Below are positions 8,854 to 17,228 of a stretch of DNA of 64,000 nt, piece by piece (position 1 is the first letter of the stretch; the number at the start of each line of letters is the position of its first letter). Made by a program: the position numbers and the translations under genes. The notes under the pieces were generated by a model, which did no database searches, had not been told where the DNA came from, and worked only from the letters and a program-made list of their open reading frames with translations. The stretch spans positions 1 through 64,000 of the forward strand of contig JAFQZR010000006.1 in the NCBI GenBank assembly GCA_017405785.1. The letters run 5' to 3'. This stretch comes from Erysipelotrichaceae bacterium. Its GTDB lineage: Bacteria; Bacillota_I; Bacilli_A; Erysipelotrichales; Erysipelotrichaceae.

Positions 8854-8875
8854 GGGCCCATCTTCCGATGGGCCC
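8854..8875 (-). terminator. Terminator of second CWB2 gene
   Basis: A GC-rich 9-base stem (8854-8862 with 8867-8875) with loop TTCC lies 28 bases past the stop at 8904. On the - strand it is followed by TGGTTGTCTTATTTT, a moderately T-rich tail that also holds the -35 of the next promoter. Confidence 0.75.
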
Positions 8876-8903
8876 CAATTCTTTTATTAATGCTTTGTAA
8901 TGC

Positions 8904-11900
8904 TTACTTCTTTACGTATACTTCGACAGGAGTCTTAGGATCACGTCCGAAGATTTCGTTGATCAGCGTATCTTTCAGAGCGTTTGTACCGCCAAGTACA
9001 ACACCCTTTTCGATGTGCTTCTTTTCAACAAGCTTCTTAGCATAGTCAGCTCTGCCGTCCTTGACCAGGATTACAGGTGCACCGATCTGGTATGCCAGAG
9101 CGCCACCGCATAAGCCGTCAGGGAAGTTATCGCCAACAGCGATTACTAAGGTATCAGCATCCTTTAAGAACTCTTCAGCAATCTTAACTGAAGTTTCATA
9201 TCTGTTAGCACCGTTGAGACGCTTGATTGTGCCATATTCGCCCAGTTCACCTTCAACAGTCTTGTTAACAGCGTTGGTTCCGCCTAAGATGTAGATCTTC
9301 TTGTCGTTGTAATTGCTTAAGAAGTCTTTCTGTTCAGCGGTCAGCTTATCCTTGACTAACAGAACAGGTAAGCCTGATGCTGAAGCACTTAAGCTGTCTG
9401 CGAAGTTAGTTCCTGTTGATACGAGGATAGCATTACCCTGGATTCCTGCTTCTTTCAGGATCTCGAGGTTAGTGCCGTATCTGTTAGAACCGGCAAGTCT
9501 CTTGACTGTGAATCCTGCCTTCTTCAGATCGCTTTCGAACTTAGGAGCAACTGCCTTGTCACCGCCGAGGATGTAGATCAATCCGCCCTTGGCAACATGT
9601 TCTTTCAGGTATTTCTCTACTGTAGCAGCCTTGTTATTATCATCAATTAAGATGATCGGAGCATTCTTAACAGCTGCCAGGTATGAACCTGCTAAGGCAT
9701 CTGCGAAGTTAGACCCGCATGCTAATACTACTGTATCAAGTTCACTCTTATGAGTCTTTTCCATGAAGACATCAGCTGCAGTTAAGGCAGTTAAGTATCT
9801 GTTATCACCGGATGCTCTGAACAGAGGAGCGTCAGAAGCAACCCGTGTATAAGTATACTGGCCACCGCATTCCTTACATGTGTAAGTAGTGACATCACCA
9901 TCAACTACACCTTCATCGAATTCGCAGTTGACGGTTTCTGTATGGCTTGGATCGTTCTTACATGTACGTGTATGAGTCTTGGCTTCTTCGCCGTCATATA
10001 CCCATTCACCCCAGTCATGTCCTAATGCCGGAATTGGAACGTTTTCAGTTGTTCCATCAGTATATGTAATGAGCTTACTGCCTGCTTCAGTACAAGTAGG
10101 TTCAATTGTTACTTCTTCTTTTGCAATCTCCTTAGTTACTTCAACCCAGAAGAATTCTCTCATATCTTCATATCCGCCTGTAGCATATACAACCATTGTG
10201 TACTTGCCAGGCTTGCTGATGTAGTCATTAACTGATACAGCACCATCAACATCTCTGAGATACCAGAACTTATTGGCTGTTAATGAAGAGAAATTATACT
10301 CTTTTTCATATTCACCTTCATAGATACCAAACCATGCTCCATATGGATCTCCATCAACAGTAGCTTTGAACTGAACATCCTTTTTTAATGGAACAGTGTA
10401 TTCGAACTTTTCTTCCTCTGCAGGATCTTTTCCATCAAATTCGAATGCAATATCACCACAGGCAAGTGTTTCTTCGGTCAGTGTAATAGTCAGATGAGCG
10501 ACTCTCTTATCATATCCGCCATCAGCCAGTAAATACAGCTCCAGATTACCAGCCTGATTCAATAACCAGTCGTATCCATTTGTCGTACCTGATCCGCCTT
10601 CTTCTGGACCATAGATCTTTGTCAGCATGTCTAATCCTTCTTCAGGTGTACCCATGTTCTTGACATAGTGCCATCTAACAGAAATATCAGCAGCAGGTGC
10701 TGTACCTGCACCATACATGCCAACCCATGCATTATTTGGATCTAATCCTGCATAATCAGCAATAACACTTAAATCAACGTGACAAATGATAGGTTCAAAC
10801 TGTTTAAACTCAGTCTTATCTACCCAGAAGAACTTGTCTTCGTAACTGCCATTGCAAACTTCACATGTATGCACTATTGAACCACCAACAATACCCATAT
10901 TTTCGAATGTGCATGCTTCGCTTATTCTATCTTTACAACGTGAGCATTCTTTGTAATGCTCATGCTTTTCTTCATCAAAGGTCCATGTCTTACTATAATC
11001 ATGTCCTAAAGCAGCAACTATTGTATCCTGTTCATCAATTTCGTGTTCTCCGTTTGCGTCTGAGAAATAGAAACCACAAACACTACACTGCCAGTATTCA
11101 ATTGTTCCTGCACTTGTACATGTCCGTTCAACCGCTTCATGATGTACAAGCTTGTGATCATGCGGCTCAACATCTCTTTCTTCTACTTCGCCACACCTCT
11201 GACATGTTCTCTTCTGATGTGTCTGTGTTGTATATGACCATGTAGTCCAGTCATGTCCTAAAGCTGCTGTTTCAACATCAACAGTTGTGCTTAATACTTC
11301 AACACCATTTACCGTAGCTATTCCTTCAACACTATTTACCGTAAATGACAAAGGATATGTATCAATACCGGTTTTTGTACATGTAGGAGCAGTTTTTTCA
11401 GTTTTATTACCAACAACTGCATCATATGTCGTTGTCTTGGTATCATCATCGTAACGTGTTAACTTTACGGTTGCTGTTGTGTGGTCATCGTCTAAATTCC
11501 ATACGATGTGTTCAGCATCGTCATAATAAGTCAGTAATAAATTAAACTTACCCTGAATGCCTAAGTTCGTATTAGTGTCGCCTTTTTCCATTGGCTCAAT
11601 CAGATATACTCTATACTTTTTACCTGCCTCGGGTTTTGCAACACCTTCTTTAATTGCTAAATCCAGAATATCAATAGGTCCTGATATTTCTGATAATGGG
11701 ACATCAATATACCATTTCGTTAGCTTCTGGTGATATGGTGCTTTCTCATCGGCATCACATAATCTTATCGATGCATTAGGGTTAGGGCTGACCGCAGTCA
11801 CCATGATAGGTTCATTGTATTTATAGTCAACCCACTGTCCAACTTCTCCTTTGTCCAGTCTCAGTGAAGAAACTATGGCACTTGGATTAATTGTAACTGT

Positions 11901-14306
11901 CTTTCTTGCAACAACATTATAGTAGTTGTCGGTTCCGGTCAGATACATTAATACAATGTCATATTCTCCGCCTTCAGTATAATCTGGAATCCTTCCGCTG
12001 GAATTATCAGTACTTCTGATATCAACCGGCTTAGTCAAATCAATGCTGTTATCATACCAGTACATTGACGGATTTGATCCAGCAGGAGTTGCACCCTTTG
12101 GATACATTGCAACCCATACATATCCTGTGTCGCAATCATATTCGCTGATTGTAACATATAATGGGTCTTCATAACCATAAACTTCTTTATCTGTAGAAAT
12201 AATGTGTGTTTCAACTACATTACCACAAACTGTACATGTCTTAGTAACATCATTACCATTAACTACAACCTGATATGTACAATCACCGGCATCAATAATG
12301 TCGCCGCATACTGAGCACTCTTTGTGATGTGTATCATTTTCACAAATATAATTTCCGTATTTGTGGCCTTGTGCTTTAATAACAACGTCTTCTGCATTGA
12401 TTTCATGTTCGCCTGCAGCATCTGAGAAATAGAAACCGCAAACAGTACACTGATAGTATTCAATATTACCATCTGTTGTACATGTTACATCAACTGCATC
12501 GTGATGCACCATTGCATGATCGTGAGGTTCAACATCTCTTTCTTCTACATTTCCACATACTGTACAAGTTCTCTTCTGATGTGTTGTAGATGTATATTCC
12601 CACTCTGACCATTTGTGGCCTGCTGCTGGTGTTACTACTTCTTCAACCTTGTTAAATGACGTGAAACCATTAACAGTGACCAGCGTGTTTTCTTCTGTAA
12701 ACGCGAATGATAATGGATATTTATCTAATCCGGTTGCTGTACACGTTGGAGCTGTTTCAGTTGTTTTTTCTCCGACAACAGCATCAAAAGTCTTTGTCTT
12801 AGTAGCGTCATCTACACGCTTGAATGTAATTGTGGCTGTTTCTGTTTCTGCATCAAAATTCCAGATAACGTTCGTATTTGTATCGTCGTAAGTTTCAGCT
12901 ACAAAGAAGGACTGAATACATGGTAATTCTGTCTCCGTATTAGTTTCAATATCATAGCCATATTCTGAATCGTTATCCTTGAATAATACGAATTTATAGC
13001 GTCCAGGTGCAAGGAAGTCATTTTCTGTATCGTCATAGTAATTTACAGGACTTGCAAAGTCTTTTAGCGGAATCCTTTCAATTGGATCATCGTCTGGAAT
13101 GACTGCGCTATATGAATACAACCCAATCCAGGCACCATTTACAACAGAAGCTGAACTATAAGTAAGTGTTAATTCCTGACCATATTTAAATGTTCTCTGC
13201 TTACCATTATCTTCCGGATTTGTCAGTGCATTACTGTAATCAAGCCGCAGAGAAATAGGAGTATCTGATTTAACAGTAAAAGTCTTCGGTGTTGTTGCAT
13301 ATGTATAAGCACCGTTAACTCCTTCGTAAATTATTGCTACCTTATAATCTCCTGGAGGAAGGGTTTCAGCAGAAACAACTCCTAATCTTTCGTTACATTT
13401 GCCACCGACTGATGCTGCATTGAAAATGTTAACTTCTGATCCGTCAGGATAATACCAATAAAATGACTGTGCATCGACTCTGTCGCTTTCTTTTAATAAT
13501 GAAACCCATCCGCCAGTATCTGTAGCAGCAGTAACAAGGATAGGTTCACCAACTGTATACTCATCTTTATCAGTACGAATATAGTTAGTCTCTACTGGGG
13601 ATTCAATTGATATTGTCTTTATCTCAACAACATTGTAATAATCATTTCCGCCAGTATGGTACATTAAGAAAATATCAAATTTCCCTGTACCAGGGTCTCT
13701 TCCCTGTGAAATACCATCGAGGATATTATTCTCTGAATATAAATCGTGAGAATCAGTCTCAAGATATCTATATGAAGCCAACTCTGGAGTACCTGGTGTT
13801 TCATACTGTGAAAACATGGCAATCCAAACATAACCATCATATTGGTAGTCTTCGCTTAATGTGACATAAATAGGTTCTCCTGGCGCATATACCTCTTTAT
13901 TAGTGCTTAAATATCCATTAGGATTCCCTTCAATTTCAATTTCAATATGATCTACTTCACCGTCATTATCAAACAATACAACATAGAATTTCCCTCCCCG
14001 GTTAATCTTATGCTGATGCTGTACGTTGGTAGAAAGTATATTAGTTGCTTCATGAGTCCGGTAATACCAACTAGATGATGCACCGCTAATTTCCCCTCTG
14101 TATAATCCAACCCATGCACCTGAAGGTATGTCGTAGTCCGCACTTACAGTTACCAGTACTTCTTCTCCATAAGAATATGAAGACTTGTTGGTAGACAAAT
14201 AGTGTGTTTCAGCCTTAGCCAAACCATCAGGAACAATTACGGTTAACGACATAAAAACAACTAATAAAACCTTCATTAGTTGTTTCAGTTTCTTAGAAAT
14301 ATCCAT
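8904..14306 (-). CDS. Giant secreted Ig-like/CxxC-module protein with CWB2 repeats
   Basis: About 1800 residues. Of two nearby ATG codons I prefer 14306: AAAGGGAG ends one base before the ATG at 14315, too close, but 10 bases before 14306. After a signal peptide (1 to about 31) come repeated Ig-like modules (YGEEVLVTVSAD, then WVGLYRG type) to about 460. Two long duplicated blocks (CxxC parts near 560-680 and 1017-1135) carry CTVCG, CSVCG and HDH motifs like small zinc-binding or disulfide modules. More Ig-like modules and a further CxxC block follow to about 1490, then three CWB2 repeats (about 1494-1790). No enzyme motif is seen. It is probably an adhesin or matrix protein bound to wall polymer. 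Confidence 0.8.
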   Translation of the reverse strand: MDISKKLKQLMKVLLVVFMSLTVIVPDGLAKAETHYLSTNKSSYSYGEEVLVTVSADYDIPSGAWVGLYRGEISGASSSWYYRTHEATNILSTNVQHQHKINRGGKFYVVLFDNDGEVDHIEIEIEGNPNGYLSTNKEVYAPGEPIYVTLSEDYQYDGYVWIAMFSQYETPGTPELASYRYLETDSHDLYSENNILDGISQGRDPGTGKFDIFLMYHTGGNDYYNVVEIKTISIESPVETNYIRTDKDEYTVGEPILVTAATDTGGWVSLLKESDRVDAQSFYWYYPDGSEVNIFNAASVGGKCNERLGVVSAETLPPGDYKVAIIYEGVNGAYTYATTPKTFTVKSDTPISLRLDYSNALTNPEDNGKQRTFKYGQELTLTYSSASVVNGAWIGLYSYSAVIPDDDPIERIPLKDFASPVNYYDDTENDFLAPGRYKFVLFKDNDSEYGYDIETNTETELPCIQSFFVAETYDDTNTNVIWNFDAETETATITFKRVDDATKTKTFDAVVGEKTTETAPTCTATGLDKYPLSFAFTEENTLVTVNGFTSFNKVEEVVTPAAGHKWSEWEYTSTTHQKRTCTVCGNVEERDVEPHDHAMVHHDAVDVTCTTDGNIEYYQCTVCGFYFSDAAGEHEINAEDVVIKAQGHKYGNYICENDTHHKECSVCGDIIDAGDCTYQVVVNGNDVTKTCTVCGNVVETHIISTDKEVYGYEDPLYVTISEYDCDTGYVWVAMYPKGATPAGSNPSMYWYDNSIDLTKPVDIRSTDNSSGRIPDYTEGGEYDIVLMYLTGTDNYYNVVARKTVTINPSAIVSSLRLDKGEVGQWVDYKYNEPIMVTAVSPNPNASIRLCDADEKAPYHQKLTKWYIDVPLSEISGPIDILDLAIKEGVAKPEAGKKYRVYLIEPMEKGDTNTNLGIQGKFNLLLTYYDDAEHIVWNLDDDHTTATVKLTRYDDDTKTTTYDAVVGNKTEKTAPTCTKTGIDTYPLSFTVNSVEGIATVNGVEVLSTTVDVETAALGHDWTTWSYTTQTHQKRTCQRCGEVEERDVEPHDHKLVHHEAVERTCTSAGTIEYWQCSVCGFYFSDANGEHEIDEQDTIVAALGHDYSKTWTFDEEKHEHYKECSRCKDRISEACTFENMGIVGGSIVHTCEVCNGSYEDKFFWVDKTEFKQFEPIICHVDLSVIADYAGLDPNNAWVGMYGAGTAPAADISVRWHYVKNMGTPEEGLDMLTKIYGPEEGGSGTTNGYDWLLNQAGNLELYLLADGGYDKRVAHLTITLTEETLACGDIAFEFDGKDPAEEEKFEYTVPLKKDVQFKATVDGDPYGAWFGIYEGEYEKEYNFSSLTANKFWYLRDVDGAVSVNDYISKPGKYTMVVYATGGYEDMREFFWVEVTKEIAKEEVTIEPTCTEAGSKLITYTDGTTENVPIPALGHDWGEWVYDGEEAKTHTRTCKNDPSHTETVNCEFDEGVVDGDVTTYTCKECGGQYTYTRVASDAPLFRASGDNRYLTALTAADVFMEKTHKSELDTVVLACGSNFADALAGSYLAAVKNAPIILIDDNNKAATVEKYLKEHVAKGGLIYILGGDKAVAPKFESDLKKAGFTVKRLAGSNRYGTNLEILKEAGIQGNAILVSTGTNFADSLSASASGLPVLLVKDKLTAEQKDFLSNYNDKKIYILGGTNAVNKTVEGELGEYGTIKRLNGANRYETSVKIAEEFLKDADTLVIAVGDNFPDGLCGGALAYQIGAPVILVKDGRADYAKKLVEKKHIEKGVVLGGTNALKDTLINEIFGRDPKTPVEVYVKK

Positions 14307-14384
14307 ATTTCCCATGCTCCCTTTCTATTTTCTGTTTCAACTAATAGACATAAATACATAATTTTGTCTATGAATGTCTCTTTT

Positions 14385-14413
14385 ATAATAACCTAGAAAA
14401 CGTTTTTTGACAA
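14385..14413 (-). promoter_or_regulatory. Promoter of giant CWB2 gene
   Basis: On the - strand, TTGTCA (14413-14408), exactly 17 bases, then TATTAT (14390-14385). It lies about 80 bases before the chosen start codon. The -35 differs from consensus at one base. Confidence 0.65.
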
Positions 14414-14447
14414 ACCTTCTGTTTCCTTTCTGAGTTGTAGAGAACAG

Positions 14448-14483
14448 TAAAAACAGGTATACCATACAATACGCCTGTTTTTA
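14448..14483 (-). terminator. Terminator of the TIR gene cluster
   Basis: A 10-base stem (14448-14457 with 14474-14483) encloses a 16-base loop that can fold further. On the - strand the stem ends in a T-run. It starts just after the stop codon at 14488. Confidence 0.6.
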
Positions 14484-14487
14484 TACT

Positions 14488-17208
14488 TTAGAAAACAATT
14501 ATGAACAATATTATCAGTATCACAAATAACAGAACTATATAAATTGGTTTGACACTGTTTTCTTCGTTTTTACCGTTGATCTTTTCTTCAGCTTCATTAA
14601 AGTACTTTTCTGCAGATGAACTTGAAAACTTCTTGTTCTTCGGTTTGTCTGTATACTTAGGGGTTTCTGTTGCTGGAGATTCTTTTTGTTCAGAGTATCC
14701 CTCTTTTGCGATCTGTTCATCTATTATCTGAATCATTTTATCGGTGCGGTTTATTCGTTCTATGTATTTTGGTTGTTTTGTAACACTAAACATATAGCCG
14801 AGTACTGATTTGTACTTTTGCAGATACTCTTTTCTTTCTGTTGTTAACAAACCAGGGAAAACGCCCAAGGCATAATACGAAATAGCCAGATCTTCCTTTG
14901 CGTTCAGTGAATGTGTTTTTTCTTCCAGCTCTTTACGGATAGCAAGGCTCTTAACATAGAAGCCTTTTGCGTTCATGTAAAAACCTTCTTTGGTACATAC
15001 ATCACCCATGGCACAGTATATGCTGGCTGTCAGCATTTTCATGTCATCTTGATTAACAGTACCATTACTCAGTCTATTAACGGTATTCAGTCCTTCCTGA
15101 TACCATTTATGGGCATTCTGATAATCCTTGGCTTCATAATATATATTTCCCAGATTCACACATCTTTTAATATAATTTGTCTTAGACTCATAATCCTCGA
15201 TTTCTTTCATCAGGGTACTATCTATGGAGATACACTTTTCCAGCATCGCTATGGCATATGATGTGTTTCCTTCTTTCAAGTACGTGATTCCCAGGCTGTT
15301 GTAAATACTGTCCAGTATTTTCCTGTTTCCAATCGTACTGACGTCCTGAACCAGTTGTTCCCGGATATCCCTGCTTTTTATAAAACAGTCTTTGGCATCA
15401 GTCAGATTGCCTTCTTCATAATATACTTTTCCTGTATTCAGATATATTGCTGCCAGCAGATTTCGGCACTCAACCTTTCTGTTACTGTTAATCAGATTCA
15501 GTGTTTCGTTAAGTGCCTTTTCGTACTGCTCTCTTGCCTTCTGAGGCTGATGAGCAGCCAAATAGATTCCACCCAGATTTATATCAGCATCGATCAGATT
15601 AAGGATGGAATACAGCTGATTGGTTGATTTGACCACTTTCTCCTCAATCTGTATATACCTTGAATAATAGTCTTCGGCATCGTTCAGATTTCCCTCACTA
15701 TAACAGATTAAACCCAGCTGACCGTAATCTGACCCGACATTATTCAGAGCATCGGTTGATGATGTCGCTCTCAGCACGGCTTCATCTATAGCCAGGCTTT
15801 TCTCCAACCATTCCCTGGCTTCTATATAGTTACCTTCCAGATAACAGATACTGCCTATCCGATGATAACCGGAAGCGATGTAGGTTTTTCCTCTGCCGTA
15901 TGACTGATCAAATATCTGTCCATATGTCGACATTTCATTATATATCTCTTTCGCATGAGAATACTGTCCGCTCTGTCTCACGTAGTCACCAAGTATGTTC
16001 AGATTCTCTATTAGCTCTTTCAGTGTTATCAGAGTCTTCTTTTCCGTGTATGACGCTTTAAGCATCTCTACGTATTCACTCTGCCATTTAATGGCCGTAC
16101 TGATATCCCTTCTGACACCTTCTCCGTTCCGGTAAATTTCCGCAAGCTTCTTAACAGCTTCCGGTACTTTTGCTTCAGCGGCCATGGTAATGAGATTTAA
16201 AGCCTTTTTCTTATTAACTTCCACATAGATTCCGGACAGATATGCCAGACCGATAAGATATTGATGACCCGGAGCGTTATTCTGTTTTACTCCTTTGGAA
16301 AAAAGCTGTTTCTTAAGCCTTCTGTCCAGTTCCGCATAATCTTCAGCCTTAACCGGATCCTCGATTCCGTCAAATCTTTCCCTGAGTGTTTCTCTGTCAG
16401 TTTCAATTGCTTCAATAGGTAATACCGGCTTATTATTCTGTAACGCTGCAGGGTATTCCTTTTCCTTAATGTAGTTTTCTCTGTTTCCGGATTTTTCATT
16501 AAGACTCGGGGTTACCACCAATGCCATGAGGCTGCTTTTAATGATATATTCCAGGATTTCATTATTGAAGTTTTCACCGGGAGTAAGAAACTCATCGTAC
16601 CAGATTGCCACATCTCTCATAAAATCAGCTTTATGAATATTGCTCATGATCTGTTTTGCGTATTCTCTGTCTTTCTTTCGATAGGACAGGAAAACAAATG
16701 TGTCAAATGCTTTCTGGATCTTTTTTATCATTTCATCACTGAGCAGTACGGAATCAAGATATCTTTTCAGCTTTTCCTCATATGAAACCGCTGTTACATC
16801 TGTTTTTGAAGAATTCCTGTCGAGATACTGCAGAGAACCGCATATCTCATTGAATCTCTTTCCGATGTTTTCTTCCTGAAGAAGAGGCAGAACAGGTATG
16901 TGATTGTCAACCGCATACCTGAATTCAACATTCCTGGCACTGTTGTTTTTTTCAATAAAATCAGAAGTAACCGCAACGACAACAAGCTGCATTTCTGACA
17001 GAGTGAAATACAGCTCTTCTTTGTCTGGAATTCCTTCCTTAGGATCATAGTAATATATCACAGCGTTCGGCTGATAAGACAGGATCTCGTTGCTGACAGG
17101 CTCAAATAACCTGTCAAAGTCACCTGGATAACAGCAGAAATATACCTTTGCCTTTCTTCCCGGATTCACTGTCCGGGGTTTAGTCTTTAAAAACAGCTTC
17201 TCTGACAT
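14488..17208 (-). CDS. Double-TIR, Sel1/TPR, tail-anchored protein
   Basis: 906 residues. Two TIR-like domains stand in tandem: residues 20-110 (KVYFCCYPGDFDR, ending IPVLPLL) and 169-267 (FVFLSYRKKDREYAKQI, ending KPVLPIE). Glu95 (in NVEFRYA) and Glu249 or Glu251 (in YIKEKEY) sit near the place of the catalytic Glu of NAD-cleaving TIRs. Next come Sel1-like repeats (about 312-375, with NGEGVRRDISTAIKW), many TPR units (about 440-830), a charged linker, and one C-terminal membrane helix (about 886-904) ending IIVF. That gives a cytoplasmic signalling head anchored by its tail. It starts 20 bases after the Rossmann/RyR gene, the last of three in one transcript. TIR domains may cleave NAD or only recruit partners; which applies is not shown by the sequence. 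Confidence 0.8.
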   Translation of the reverse strand: MSEKLFLKTKPRTVNPGRKAKVYFCCYPGDFDRLFEPVSNEILSYQPNAVIYYYDPKEGIPDKEELYFTLSEMQLVVVAVTSDFIEKNNSARNVEFRYAVDNHIPVLPLLQEENIGKRFNEICGSLQYLDRNSSKTDVTAVSYEEKLKRYLDSVLLSDEMIKKIQKAFDTFVFLSYRKKDREYAKQIMSNIHKADFMRDVAIWYDEFLTPGENFNNEILEYIIKSSLMALVVTPSLNEKSGNRENYIKEKEYPAALQNNKPVLPIEAIETDRETLRERFDGIEDPVKAEDYAELDRRLKKQLFSKGVKQNNAPGHQYLIGLAYLSGIYVEVNKKKALNLITMAAEAKVPEAVKKLAEIYRNGEGVRRDISTAIKWQSEYVEMLKASYTEKKTLITLKELIENLNILGDYVRQSGQYSHAKEIYNEMSTYGQIFDQSYGRGKTYIASGYHRIGSICYLEGNYIEAREWLEKSLAIDEAVLRATSSTDALNNVGSDYGQLGLICYSEGNLNDAEDYYSRYIQIEEKVVKSTNQLYSILNLIDADINLGGIYLAAHQPQKAREQYEKALNETLNLINSNRKVECRNLLAAIYLNTGKVYYEEGNLTDAKDCFIKSRDIREQLVQDVSTIGNRKILDSIYNSLGITYLKEGNTSYAIAMLEKCISIDSTLMKEIEDYESKTNYIKRCVNLGNIYYEAKDYQNAHKWYQEGLNTVNRLSNGTVNQDDMKMLTASIYCAMGDVCTKEGFYMNAKGFYVKSLAIRKELEEKTHSLNAKEDLAISYYALGVFPGLLTTERKEYLQKYKSVLGYMFSVTKQPKYIERINRTDKMIQIIDEQIAKEGYSEQKESPATETPKYTDKPKNKKFSSSSAEKYFNEAEEKINGKNEENSVKPIYIVLLFVILIILFIIVF

Positions 17209-17228
17209 GAAAATACTAATCCTCTTAA

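Noticed and set aside
10865-11245. Open frame of 126 residues on the + strand
   Set aside because: It is antisense to the repeated CxxC region of the giant - strand gene, has odd composition, no ribosome site and no recognisable domain.
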